Shown here one piece after another: positions 23,135 to 30,481 of a stretch of 44,288 bases of DNA (positions are counted from its first letter, which is position 1; the number at the start of each line of letters is the position of its first letter). The notes below the pieces were generated by a model. That model was not told the DNA's origin. It worked only from the letters and a program-made list of their open reading frames with translations, and made no database searches. This stretch comes from Hyphomicrobiales bacterium. GTDB taxonomy: Bacteria > Pseudomonadota > Alphaproteobacteria > Rhizobiales > Rhizobiaceae. The stretch spans positions 158,823 to 203,110 of the forward strand of contig UCCA01000008.1 of assembly GCA_900470805.1 (NCBI GenBank), given 5' to 3'. The translations under genes and the position numbers were made by a program.

Positions 23135-24145
23135 ATGGAATTGGCCATAATGACGATTGGCGTAAAGATCATGCCAAATGCTGTTTCGCTCACCGGTCCG
23201 AAAGTTGCCGTGCTTGTCTATGACGGGCTGTGCACGTTCGAGTTCGGCATTGCTTACGAGGTGTTCGGCCTGCCGCGGCCGGAGATGGGTGCGGATTGGT
23301 ATCGGTTCCGCGCTTGCGCCATCGAGTCGGGGCCGCTGATGGCGGCCGGCGGGCTAAGCTTTGCGGCCGATGGCGGGCTCGGCGACCTTGAGGATGCCGA
23401 CCTGATCGTCGTTCCCGGCTGGCGGGCGATCGATGCACCGGTGCCGGAAAAGCTGACGAATGCCTTGCGCATGGCGCACGCGCGGGGCGCGCGGGTGATG
23501 TCATTGTGTTCGGGAGTCGCGGTGCTGGCGGCGTCTGGGCTGCTCGACGGACGGCGGGCGACGACGCATTGGCGCTACGCCGCGTCGATCGCGGCGCGCT
23601 ATCCCGGCATTACCGTCGATGCCGATGTGCTCTACTTGGACGAAGGCAGGATGCTGACGGCTGCCGGCAGTGCTGCCGGCATCGATCTCTGCCTGCATGT
23701 GGTGCGCGGTGATTTCGGCGCTGAGGCGGCCAATAGCGTGGCGCGCCGGCTGGTGGTGCCGCCGCATCGCGAGGGCGGGCAGGCGCAGTTCATCCACGCG
23801 CCGGTGCCGGAGGCGCGGGAAGGCGTTCGGCTCGGGCCGCTTCTCGACTGGATGCGCGCGCGGCTTGACGAGGAGCAATCGATCAAAATGCTTGCGCAGC
23901 GGGTCGGCATGAGTCAGCGCACCTTCCAGAGACGCTTCGAGACAACCACCGGCTCAAGCGTCGGCGAATGGCTGCTCACTGAGCGGCTGCGGCATGCGCG
24001 GCGGCTGCTGGAAACAACAGGCGAGGCATCGCTGGACGATATTGCCATCGCCAGCGGTTTCGGCACGCCGGCAACGATGCGCCATCATTTCCGCAAGCGC
24101 CTGGGCACCAGCCCGGGGGTATATCGGAAGACGTTTGGCGGGTGA
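23135..24145 (+). CDS. ftrA: FtrA-type transcriptional regulator (DJ-1/PfpI-like domain plus AraC HTH)
   Basis: A 336-residue GlxA-like regulator. The N-terminal DJ-1/PfpI-like domain (about residues 20-190) has VAVLVYDGLCTFEFGIAYEV, VPGWRAID and the elbow VMSLCSGVAVLAASGLLDG with THW; the C-terminal AraC domain (about 235-330) has IKMLAQRVGMSQRTFQRRFE and LDDIAIASGFGTPATMRHHF. ATG 23135 has GAAGGAT 11 bp upstream; in-frame ATGs at 23150 and 23171 are alternatives. Divergent to the rhodanese gene, which it probably regulates. The domain most likely senses a small ligand rather than acting as an enzyme. Confidence 0.9.
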   Translation: MELAIMTIGVKIMPNAVSLTGPKVAVLVYDGLCTFEFGIAYEVFGLPRPEMGADWYRFRACAIESGPLMAAGGLSFAADGGLGDLEDADLIVVPGWRAIDAPVPEKLTNALRMAHARGARVMSLCSGVAVLAASGLLDGRRATTHWRYAASIAARYPGITVDADVLYLDEGRMLTAAGSAAGIDLCLHVVRGDFGAEAANSVARRLVVPPHREGGQAQFIHAPVPEAREGVRLGPLLDWMRARLDEEQSIKMLAQRVGMSQRTFQRRFETTTGSSVGEWLLTERLRHARRLLETTGEASLDDIAIASGFGTPATMRHHFRKRLGTSPGVYRKTFGG

Positions 24146-24170
24146 GCCGTCTGACTGCGGCTGGTAGAAA

Positions 24171-24190
24171 TGCCGCGAGCGCTCGCGGCA
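24171..24190. terminator. Palindromic terminator-like hairpin between ftrA and preA
   Basis: A perfect 20-bp palindrome (10-bp arms TGCCGCGAGC / GCTCGCGGCA) lies between the convergent ftrA and preA genes. It would serve both strands. No long U-run follows, so strength is uncertain. Confidence 0.55.
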
Positions 24191-24200
24191 CTTCGTCTTG

Positions 24201-25514
24201 TTACTCCGCCGCCTGCCGGGCCATCGGGTTATTGGGATGGGTTGTCCAGTTGGCGTAGTTCGGGTCGACCACCTTGCCGGTGCGTTCGTCCAGTGCTCCG
24301 GCGGGAAGCTGCTCCATGGTGATGCAGTTCTCGACCGGACAGACGTTGACGCAGAGATTGCAGCCGACGCATTCGTCTTCCATCACCTCGAAATGCCTGA
24401 CGCCATCAACGAACTGGGTGATCGCCTGGTGCGAGGTGTCCTCGCAGGCGATATGGCAGCGGCCGCACTTGATGCAGGCGTCCTGATCGATCTTCGCCTT
24501 GGCGATGTAGTTGAGGTTGAGATACTGCCAGTCGGAGACATTCGGCACGGCGCGGCCGGTGATGTCGTCGAGGTTGCGGTGGCCCTTGGCATCCATCCAG
24601 TCGGAAAGACCCGTGATCATCTCCTGGACGATCTTGAAGCCGTAGGTCATCGCCGCCGTGCAGACCTGCACGTTGCCGGCGCCGAGCACTAGGAATTCGG
24701 CCGCATCTCGCCAGGTGGTGATGCCACCGATGCCGGAGATCGGCAGACCGTAGGTCTCGGTATCGCGGGCGATTTCGGCCACCATGTTGAGCGCGATCGG
24801 CTTGACCGCCGGGCCGCAATAGCCGCCATGGCTGCCCCGTCCGTCGATCGAGGGTTCCGGCGCGAAGGTGTCGAGATTGACCGACGTGATCGAGTTGATG
24901 GTGTTGATCAACGACACCGCGTCTGTGCCGCCTGATTTGGCGGCGCGGGCGGGCTTTCTGATGTCGGTTATATTCGGCGTCAGCTTGGTGATGACGGGCA
25001 TGCGGGTGTATTGCTTGCACCAACGCACGACCATCTCGATATACTCGGGCACCTGTCCGACGGCCGCACCCATGCCGCGCTCCGACATGCCGTGCGGACA
25101 GCCGAAGTTGAGCTCGATGCCATCGGCGCCGGTTTCCTCGACCAGCGGCAGGATGGCCTTCCAGCTCTCCTCCTCGCAGGGGACCATGATCGAGGCGATC
25201 AGGGCGCGGTCAGGCCAGTTCATCTTCACCTGCTTCATTTCGCGCAGGTTGGTGTAGAGGTCACGGTCGGTGATCAGCTCGATGTTGTTGAGGCCTAGCA
25301 GCCTGCGGTCGGCGCCCCAGATGGCACCGTAGCGCGGGCCGTTGACGTTGACGACGGGCGGACCCTGTTCGCCGAGCGTCTTCCAGACGACGCCGCCCCA
25401 GCCGGCCTTGAAGGCGCGCTCAACATTGTAGGCCTTGTCGGTCGGCGGTGCCGAGGCGAGCCAGAAGGGGTTCGGCGATTTGATGCCGACGAAATCGTTG
25501 CGGAGATCAGCCAT
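24201..25514 (-). CDS. preA: NAD-dependent dihydropyrimidine dehydrogenase, subunit PreA
   Basis: A 437-residue flavin/iron-sulfur enzyme subunit that reduces uracil and thymine to dihydro forms. The N-terminal two thirds is a dihydroorotate-dehydrogenase-like FMN barrel (GIKSPNPFWLASAPPT, GIELNFGCPHGMSERGMGAA, SGIGGITTWRDAAEFLVLGA); the C-terminal part holds two 4Fe-4S motifs, CIKCGRCHIACED and CVGCNLCVNVCPVENC. ATG 25514 has AGGGGAG upstream. It is 15 bp behind preT, forming a two-gene unit. The later pathway steps are about 18 kb away at 1.7-5.1 kb. Confidence 0.95.
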   Translation of the reverse strand: MADLRNDFVGIKSPNPFWLASAPPTDKAYNVERAFKAGWGGVVWKTLGEQGPPVVNVNGPRYGAIWGADRRLLGLNNIELITDRDLYTNLREMKQVKMNWPDRALIASIMVPCEEESWKAILPLVEETGADGIELNFGCPHGMSERGMGAAVGQVPEYIEMVVRWCKQYTRMPVITKLTPNITDIRKPARAAKSGGTDAVSLINTINSITSVNLDTFAPEPSIDGRGSHGGYCGPAVKPIALNMVAEIARDTETYGLPISGIGGITTWRDAAEFLVLGAGNVQVCTAAMTYGFKIVQEMITGLSDWMDAKGHRNLDDITGRAVPNVSDWQYLNLNYIAKAKIDQDACIKCGRCHIACEDTSHQAITQFVDGVRHFEVMEDECVGCNLCVNVCPVENCITMEQLPAGALDERTGKVVDPNYANWTTHPNNPMARQAAE

Positions 25515-25529
25515 GGTTCATTCTCCCCT

Positions 25530-26891
25530 TCACGCGACTGCTATCGCCGGCTGCGCACCGGCGGCCAGCATGCGGTTGATGGATTCAGCGGCGTCGCGGC
25601 CATTGGCGACGGCCGAGACGGTGAGATCGTTGCCGCCGAAGACGCAGTCGCCGCCGGCCCAGACGCCGTCAAGCGAGGTGCGGCCTTCGGTATCGACGGC
25701 GATACGGCCGGATTCGAGCCTGATAGTGCCGAGGCCCGAGGATATGAAGGTCTGGCCGATCGCCTTGAAGATCTGGTCGGCGGCGATCACGCCGGTTTCG
25801 CCTGTCGTCGTCAGGCGTCCTTCCGTCAGCGTGGTGTATTCCACCTCGATGCCGGCGACCTTGCCGTCCTTGGAGACTATTGCCTTGGGTGCCAGCCAGT
25901 GGCGGATGATGACGCCCTTGGACGTCGCCAGATCCTGCTCGAAGGTCGAGGCGTTCATGTGCTCCTTGCCGCGGCGGTAGCAGATCGTCACCTCTTCAGC
26001 ACCGAGCAGCTTGGCTTGCACGGCGGCATCGATGGCGGTCATGCCGCCGCCGAGGACGACCACACGGCGGCCGATGGCGATGTTGGCCTTGCTGTCGGTC
26101 TGGCGCAGTGCCGAAATGAAATCGACCGCATCGTCGACACCAGAGAGGTTCTCGCCTTCGACGCGCAGCGCGTTGACGCCAGCAAGACCGATGCCGAGGA
26201 AGACGGCATCGTATTGGGCCTGCAGATCGGCAAGCTCGATATCGCGGCCGAGCAATTGTCCGTGCTTCACCTCGATGCCACCGATGGAAAGGACGTAATC
26301 GACCTCCTTCTGGGCGAAATCGTCGACGGCCTTGTAGGTGGCGATGCCGTATTCGTTGAGGCCGCCGGATTTCGGCCGGGCGTCGTAGATGACGACGTCG
26401 TGGCCCTTGACTGCGAGGCGATGCGCGGCGGCGAGACCGGCGGGGCCGGCGCCGATGACTGCGATCGTCTTGCCGGTCGAATTTGCGCGCGCGTAAAACT
26501 GCTTGTCAGCCTGCATGGCGGTATCTGTGGCGTAGCGCTGCAGGCGGCCGATCTCGACGGGGCGTTCCTCGGCCGTATTGCGCACGCAGGCCTCTTCGCA
26601 GAGCTCTTCGGTGGGACAGACGCGGGCGCACATGCCGCCCAGGATGTTCTGGTCGAAGATGGTCTTGGCGGCGCCGAGGGGGTTGCCAGTCGATATCTGC
26701 CGGATGAAGAGCGGGATATCGATGGCGGTGGGACAGGCCGTCATACACGGCGCGTCATAACAGAAGTAACAGCGGTCGGAAGCGACCAGCGCCTCGTGCC
26801 TGTCAAGGCGGGGATGCAGATCCGAGAAATTGCTGTCGTATTCGGCGGGCGAAAGCCGGCCGGCACGAATCCCAGTGTCCAGACGTTCCAT
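25530..26891 (-). CDS. preT: NAD-dependent dihydropyrimidine dehydrogenase, subunit PreT
   Basis: A 453-residue FAD/NAD(P) and iron-sulfur subunit that passes electrons from NADH to PreA. The N-terminal cluster region reads CYFCYDAPCMTACPTAIDIP and GGMCARVCPTEELCEEACVR; FAD binding at about residue 147 is VIGAGPAGLAAAHRLA; the NAD(P) site is VVLGGGMTAIDAAVQAK, and the C-terminal FAD contact is GVWAGGDCVFGG. ATG 26891 has GAGGGAAC 7 bp upstream. It is the first gene of the preT-preA unit; the 447 bp upstream hold a perfect inverted repeat and the start-proximal elements of a candidate small RNA. Confidence 0.95.
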   Translation of the reverse strand: MERLDTGIRAGRLSPAEYDSNFSDLHPRLDRHEALVASDRCYFCYDAPCMTACPTAIDIPLFIRQISTGNPLGAAKTIFDQNILGGMCARVCPTEELCEEACVRNTAEERPVEIGRLQRYATDTAMQADKQFYARANSTGKTIAVIGAGPAGLAAAHRLAVKGHDVVIYDARPKSGGLNEYGIATYKAVDDFAQKEVDYVLSIGGIEVKHGQLLGRDIELADLQAQYDAVFLGIGLAGVNALRVEGENLSGVDDAVDFISALRQTDSKANIAIGRRVVVLGGGMTAIDAAVQAKLLGAEEVTICYRRGKEHMNASTFEQDLATSKGVIIRHWLAPKAIVSKDGKVAGIEVEYTTLTEGRLTTTGETGVIAADQIFKAIGQTFISSGLGTIRLESGRIAVDTEGRTSLDGVWAGGDCVFGGNDLTVSAVANGRDAAESINRMLAAGAQPAIAVA

Positions 26892-26956
26892 TGAAGTTCC
26901 CTCATTATAGGTAAACGGCCAGTGGAACGAAGCGTAACTCAGGACAAAAAATTTAT

Positions 26957-26973
26957 CAAACGGTAAACGTTTG
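26957..26973. promoter_or_regulatory. Inverted repeat upstream of preT, candidate operator
   Basis: CAAACG-GTAAA-CGTTTG is a perfect 6-bp inverted repeat with a 5-bp spacer, 66 bp upstream of the preT start. It contains GGTAAACGTT, nearly the same as GGTAAACATT in the RutR-like site by the Zn hydrolase gene. This hints at one regulator for both halves of the pathway. Confidence 0.5.
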
Positions 26974-27090
26974 GCGTTTCATTTGTTGCTGAAATACTCG
27001 ATCTAATTGATTTTAAATAATTTTTCTTTCAAGAAATGACGATCGTCAAGCTTCGGGCCGCAGTAGGCCTGAGATAGCCGGGAGGATTGC

Positions 27091-27121
27091 AAAAAAGATT
27101 TCGCGAAAGCGCGTCTTTTTT
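27091..27121. terminator. Bidirectional hairpin with A/U tracts
   Basis: AAAAAAGA pairs with TCTTTTTT (8 bp) around an inner CGCG-AAAG-CGCG stem. The A/T-flanked form reads as a Rho-independent terminator on both strands. It would stop leftward read-through from phyK into the preT promoter region, and it precedes the EcfG-type promoter at 27132. Confidence 0.7.
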
Positions 27122-27131
27122 CATTCGTGGT

Positions 27132-27156
27132 GGAACCATTCCGATTTCAGCCCGTT
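27132..27156 (+). promoter_or_regulatory. EcfG-type promoter for the candidate small RNA
   Basis: GGAAC (27132-27136), 16 bp, then CGTT (27153-27156), exactly the EcfG consensus used in alphaproteobacterial general stress regulons. It fires rightward. The predicted start near 27162 is 3 bp before the first stem of the structured RNA. Confidence 0.65.
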
Positions 27157-27161
27157 TAGAC

Positions 27162-27290
27162 GATATCCGAACGGTGATCGCATCGACCCAAAATGCGCGC
27201 CCCCAAAACACCTTCGGATCATCTGCTCACGGTCCCCTCCCGGTGAGCAAAAACAGCCGGTGCGCCGCCCTCGCACTGGCTGTTTTATTT
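27162..27290 (+). ncRNA. Candidate general-stress small RNA (about 128 nt)
   Basis: No protein gene fits this segment (a 17-codon frame at 27194 has no family), but three stem-loops in a row do. Stem 1 pairs ATCCGAA (27165-27171) with TTCGGAT (27213-27219), extended by GGTG/CACC and an inner CGCAT/ATGCG. Stem 2 pairs TGCTCAC (27224-27230) with GTGAGCA (27243-27249) around a C-rich loop containing TCCCCTCCC, complementary to Shine-Dalgarno sequences. Stem 3 is a terminator, AAAACAGCC/GGCTGTTTT (27250-27286) followed by ATTTT. The 5' end follows directly from the EcfG-type promoter at 27132. A C-rich loop is known from stress sRNAs of alphaproteobacteria (CcsR/cuckoo and alpha-r14-like types); membership in any of them is not shown. 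An alternative is that stem 3 only terminates phyK on the other strand. Confidence 0.6.
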
Positions 27291-27291
27291 T
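27250..27291. terminator. Rho-independent terminator (sRNA, possibly also phyK)
   Basis: A 9-bp stem AAAACAGCC/GGCTGTTTT with an additional GTGCG/CGCAC stem inside, then ATTTT on the plus strand and a T-run on the minus strand. It can end the rightward candidate RNA and, reading leftward, phyK, whose stop is 48 bp away. Confidence 0.75.
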
Positions 27292-27338
27292 GCGCTACAG
27301 CCAGTTTTGATATCAGCCAGATTGGCGATCGGAAGAGA

Positions 27339-28373
27339 TCAGCGCGCGCCGATCTGTTGCGGGGCATCTTTCAGGATTTCGAATTCGGCATCGGGGATGA
27401 TCAGGTGATACTCGATGCGTCCCGGCGTCAGTTGAAGATCCGCCTTGCCGTTGACCGAGGAGGGCACGACGCGCTCCAGCACAACGCGGCCAAAGGTGTT
27501 GTCGCTGAACTCATGCGTCTCGTTGGCGTTCGGCAGGGTTTCGACCCACGACACGCGAATGGCTCTGCGGTCGCCCAGCGTCGTCTCCTGACAGTCAAGG
27601 GTCACGGCAGGGGCACCGCCGGCGATGGCGCCGAAGGTGGCGGAGTTGACGATCAGCTCGTGCAAGGCAAGGCCGACATGCACGGCGGCATTCGGCGTCA
27701 GGTGTACGTTCAGGCCGGTAACGGGCAGGGGCCCGACGCTCTCGGGCCAGTAGGGGGCGAATTGCTTGCGGGTTAGCTCGAACAGAAAAGCGCCGCGCCA
27801 GCTGGAATCAGTGATCAGATCCTGCGAATTCGACAGCGACTGTAGACGACCGCGGAATTTGACGAGGAAGCTATCGAGCGACAGTGTGTTGCGAGCCGTC
27901 TGAGTGGCAATGCCCTGGATGATGGCAAGCAGGTTTTTCGAGCGGTGCGAGAGCTCGCGCAACAGCGACTTCAGCACCTTTTCACGGTGCCGCGTCTCGG
28001 TGATTTCGGTGATGATCGAGAGCAGTCCGATCTGCTGGCCGAGGCTGACGCGTTGCACCTTGATCTCGTAGGTACGCAGCTCTCCGTCGATCGATATGTC
28101 AACCTCGGTGCTTGCGGGTGTACCCGCGTCGAGAACCTTTTGCTTTAGTGCTTCAAGGGTTCCGCCGTGCGCCTGCCCGAACATGTCGGCATCGCTGCCG
28201 CCCGGAACAGGAACACTCTCGAAATGGTCGGGCAGATTTTCGGCATAGATAATGCCGAGATCGTGATCCTGATAAACAACGGCGATGCCGGCGCTCGCAA
28301 GCGCGCGTTCCATCAACAGCTGTTTGCCTTCCAATGCGAAGGGCGTGCCGGCCAATGGTCCAGTCCTATTCAC
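27339..28373 (-). CDS. phyK: Histidine kinase PhyK (HWE/HisKA_2), general stress response
   Basis: A 344-residue soluble kinase from GTG 28373, which has AAGGAAAGG upstream; other in-frame starts lack such a site. The N-terminal PAS domain spans about residues 22-125 (ALASAGIAVVYQDHDLGIIY, QIGLLSIITEITE). The kinase core carries phospho-acceptor His143 in ELSHRSKN and the N-box HVGLALHELIVNSATFG. No membrane segment is seen, so it senses a cytoplasmic cue. Its place beside phyR-nepR-ecfG identifies it as the PhyK class that phosphorylates PhyR. An EcfG-type promoter (28512-28536) suggests positive feedback. Confidence 0.9.
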   Translation of the reverse strand: MNRTGPLAGTPFALEGKQLLMERALASAGIAVVYQDHDLGIIYAENLPDHFESVPVPGGSDADMFGQAHGGTLEALKQKVLDAGTPASTEVDISIDGELRTYEIKVQRVSLGQQIGLLSIITEITETRHREKVLKSLLRELSHRSKNLLAIIQGIATQTARNTLSLDSFLVKFRGRLQSLSNSQDLITDSSWRGAFLFELTRKQFAPYWPESVGPLPVTGLNVHLTPNAAVHVGLALHELIVNSATFGAIAGGAPAVTLDCQETTLGDRRAIRVSWVETLPNANETHEFSDNTFGRVVLERVVPSSVNGKADLQLTPGRIEYHLIIPDAEFEILKDAPQQIGAR

Positions 28374-28511
28374 CCAGCCGCCTTTCCTTCGATCCGTTTC
28401 ACGCCGACACAACGAACTCGCCCGCTCAGGGCGCACTCCGCACGTCGTTTCTTTCTAGAGGCAAGCGCTAGATAAAAGCTTAATATCCCGGGAGCGCTCC
28501 AGATTGACTGC

Positions 28512-28536
28512 AACGCTCCCGATTTTGCTTTGTTCC
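28512..28536 (-). promoter_or_regulatory. EcfG-type promoter upstream of phyK
   Basis: On the minus strand, GGAAC (28536-28532), 16 bp, then CGTT (28515-28512). It points toward phyK, whose GTG start is 139 bp downstream. A 7-bp hairpin (GGGAGCG/CGCTCCC, 28490-28520) overlaps the region. Confidence 0.65.
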
Positions 28537-28556
28537 GCAATTGCTGAAATATCGCG

Positions 28557-29351
28557 TTAGGCGGCGGCCTTCGTGCTTTCGTTGAAGAAGAGCGCCTGAC
28601 TGATCAAAGCCTTGACCATGTCAGGGTTGAACGGCTTGGTGACGAGGAAAGTTGGTTCCGGGCGTTCGCCGGTCAGCAGACGTTCCGGGAAGGCGGTGAT
28701 GAAAATCACCGGCACGCTTGATGTCTTGAGGATGTCGTTGACCGCATCGATGCCCGAGCTGCCGTCGGCGAGCTGGATATCGGCGAGCACCATGCTCGGC
28801 TTGGTCTTGTTGTAGAGGGCGACTGCCTCGGTGTGGGTACGGGCGATACCGGTGACGCGGTGGCCAAGGCTTTCGACCATCTGCTCGATATCCATGGCGA
28901 TCAACGGTTCGTCCTCGATGATCATGATATCGGTCGCGACCTGGCGGGAGATTTCGCGCGATGCGCTGTCGAGCAGGCCGGCGACATCGGTTTCGTCGGT
29001 GCCGAGGATTTCGGCGATTTCACCGACGCGGAAGTTTTCGACCGACGCCAGAATGAAGGCCTGGCGGGCGCGAGGCGAAACCTTGCCGAGATTGATGGTG
29101 GCGCGCTGTTCCCAGGCATAGGGAGAAGAGGGCTCGGGAATCTGAACCGTCGAGGAACCAAACAGGGCGGTGAACAGTTTGTACAATGCGACACGGTCGT
29201 TGGACGTGTCTGGGAATATTGAAATGTCGGCGATAATCGCCTCGAGGACTGCGGCGACATATGCATCGCCCGAGGTCTGTGTGCCGGTCAATGCGCGTGA
29301 ATAGCGGCGCAGGTAGGGAAGATGCGGCGCAATTCGAGTAGAAAGTGTCAT
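28557..29351 (-). CDS. phyR: PhyR response regulator (sigma-like domain plus receiver)
   Basis: A 264-residue anti-anti-sigma factor. Residues about 1-135 form an EcfG-like output domain (RIAPHLPYLRRYSRALTGTQ; ARQAFILASVENF; IAEILGTDETDV); residues 140-255 form a receiver with the acidic pocket at E146-D147, phospho-acceptor Asp191 in MVLADIQLADG and Lys in LVTKPF. When phosphorylated it releases the sigma-like domain, which binds NepR. ATG 29351 has GGGAG upstream. It is divergent from nepR-ecfG across a 267-bp region with an EcfG-type promoter. Confidence 0.95.
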   Translation of the reverse strand: MTLSTRIAPHLPYLRRYSRALTGTQTSGDAYVAAVLEAIIADISIFPDTSNDRVALYKLFTALFGSSTVQIPEPSSPYAWEQRATINLGKVSPRARQAFILASVENFRVGEIAEILGTDETDVAGLLDSASREISRQVATDIMIIEDEPLIAMDIEQMVESLGHRVTGIARTHTEAVALYNKTKPSMVLADIQLADGSSGIDAVNDILKTSSVPVIFITAFPERLLTGERPEPTFLVTKPFNPDMVKALISQALFFNESTKAAA

Positions 29352-29398
29352 AGAAAACTCCCATAAGCAGGGCCGAAAACCGGGTCCAGTGCATCGAG

Positions 29399-29424
29399 AA
29401 CGCACACTACCGGAAAAAAGTTCC
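29399..29424 (-). promoter_or_regulatory. EcfG-type promoter upstream of phyR
   Basis: On the minus strand, GGAAC (29424-29420), 17 bp, then CGTT (29402-29399), pointing toward phyR (start 29351). It forms half of an 11-bp inverted repeat with the plus-strand GGAAC at 29434. Confidence 0.7.
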
Positions 29425-29433
29425 GAAACTTCA

Positions 29434-29458
29434 GGAACTTTTTTTACCCCAGTGCATT
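29434..29458 (+). promoter_or_regulatory. Weak EcfG-type promoter toward nepR-ecfG
   Basis: GGAAC (29434-29438), 16 bp, then CATT (29455-29458): one mismatch to CGTT. It faces nepR (start 29619) and mirrors the phyR promoter in the inverted repeat 29414-29444 (AAAAAAGTTCC / GGAACTTTTTT). This is the expected autoregulatory site, but the -10 is imperfect. Confidence 0.45.
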
Positions 29459-29618
29459 CTACTGCCCACAGAGGCCTCTTTGTAAATTCGACTGCACACG
29501 AGATTTTCCGAAGAGTTCGTTCCGGCGATATTTTCCGGGCGGGTGAGGGATCGGAATTGAGTTCTTTTTGCAGGACCGCACGGGGCTTAGGGACAACACG
29601 GAACAGAGTGAAAAGTTA

Positions 29619-29822
29619 ATGACAAGCAGCAAGAATGAAGAACTGGACGGCCATCGCGCCGAGCTGCGTGCCAATGATCTTATCGATCCCAATAGTCAGA
29701 TCGGTGTAAAATTGAGATCGTTGTACGCCGCCGCTCAGGAAGAGGCGATTCCGGATCGTTTCCTCGACCTGCTCGAAAAGCTTGACCAGGCCGAAATGGC
29801 TTCGGCCAAAGTCGCGAAGTGA
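29619..29822 (+). CDS. nepR: NepR anti-sigma factor
   Basis: A 67-residue anti-sigma factor that holds EcfG inactive until PhyR-P binds it. The family core is present: SQIGVKLRSLYAAAQEEAIP and DRFLDLLEKLDQAE. ATG 29619 is favoured over the upstream in-frame start because it gives the usual NepR length; the ribosome site is weak. It ends 10 bp before ecfG, so the two are co-transcribed, the arrangement known from many alphaproteobacteria. Confidence 0.92.
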   Translation: MTSSKNEELDGHRAELRANDLIDPNSQIGVKLRSLYAAAQEEAIPDRFLDLLEKLDQAEMASAKVAK

Positions 29823-29832
29823 AGGTTGATCG

Positions 29833-30387
29833 ATGGAAAAGCAGCAACCGAGCTTCAAACGCGAACTTCTCTCGGCTCTTCCGAGCCTGCGCGCCTTCGC
29901 AATCTCGCTGATCGGTCGCCACGACCGCGCCGACGACCTTGTTCAGGACACCATCATGAAGGCCTGGGCCAAGCAGGACCACTTCGAGATGGGCACCAAC
30001 ATGAAGGCCTGGCTCTTCACCATCCTGCGCAACGAGCTTTACAGCCAGATGCGCAAGGCCGGTCGCGAAATCCAGGACAGCGACGGCATCTTCACGGAAT
30101 CAATGGCCACGCACCCGTCCCAGTACGGCGCGCTGGACCTGCAGGATTTCAAGAAGGCGCTCGAGCAGCTGCCGAACGACCAGCGCGAAGCGATCATTCT
30201 GGTCGGTGCGTCGGGCTTCTCCTACGAAGAGGCCGCGGAGATTTGCGGGTGCGCCGTCGGCACCATCAAGAGCCGCGTCAACCGTGCACGCCAGCGCCTG
30301 CAGGAATTGCTGCAGATCACCGGCGAGGCCGATTTCGGCCCGGATGCAACATCCTCGCCGCTGACCTCCAAGGCCTTCGCCTTCTGA
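29833..30387 (+). CDS. ecfG: EcfG sigma factor of the general stress response
   Basis: A 184-residue ECF sigma factor of the ECF15 class. Region 2 is LLSALPSLRAFAISLIGRHD, RADDLVQDTIMKAW and NMKAWLFTILRNELY; region 4 is LPNDQREAIILVGASGFSYE with EEAAEICGCAVGTIKSRVNRA. It has no C-terminal extension. Released from NepR, it reads GGAAC-N16/17-CGTT promoters, several of which are in this locus. It lies behind nepR in one transcript and ends before a strong terminator at 30406. Confidence 0.95.
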   Translation: MEKQQPSFKRELLSALPSLRAFAISLIGRHDRADDLVQDTIMKAWAKQDHFEMGTNMKAWLFTILRNELYSQMRKAGREIQDSDGIFTESMATHPSQYGALDLQDFKKALEQLPNDQREAIILVGASGFSYEEAAEICGCAVGTIKSRVNRARQRLQELLQITGEADFGPDATSSPLTSKAFAF

Positions 30388-30405
30388 TTTGATGTCAAAC
30401 AACTG

Positions 30406-30440
30406 AAAAGCCGGCGTCTCTCGCGAGCGCCGGCTTTTTT
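30406..30440 (+). terminator. Rho-independent terminator after ecfG
   Basis: AAAAGCCGGCG pairs with CGCCGGCTTTT (11 bp, 11-nt loop), ending in six Ts, 18 bp after the ecfG stop. Confidence 0.9.
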
Positions 30441-30481
30441 GTTGTTACCACATCGAGCAACTGTCGAGCTTTATGGGTCGA

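Noticed and set aside
27087..27776. 229-codon plus-strand frame antisense to phyK
   Set aside because: Its later part is the mirror of phyK and its start region is better explained as the small RNA with promoter and hairpins.
29600..29610. GGAAC close to the nepR start as a promoter
   Set aside because: It is too near the start codon (29619) for a -35/-10 pair and lacks a CGTT at 16-17 bp.
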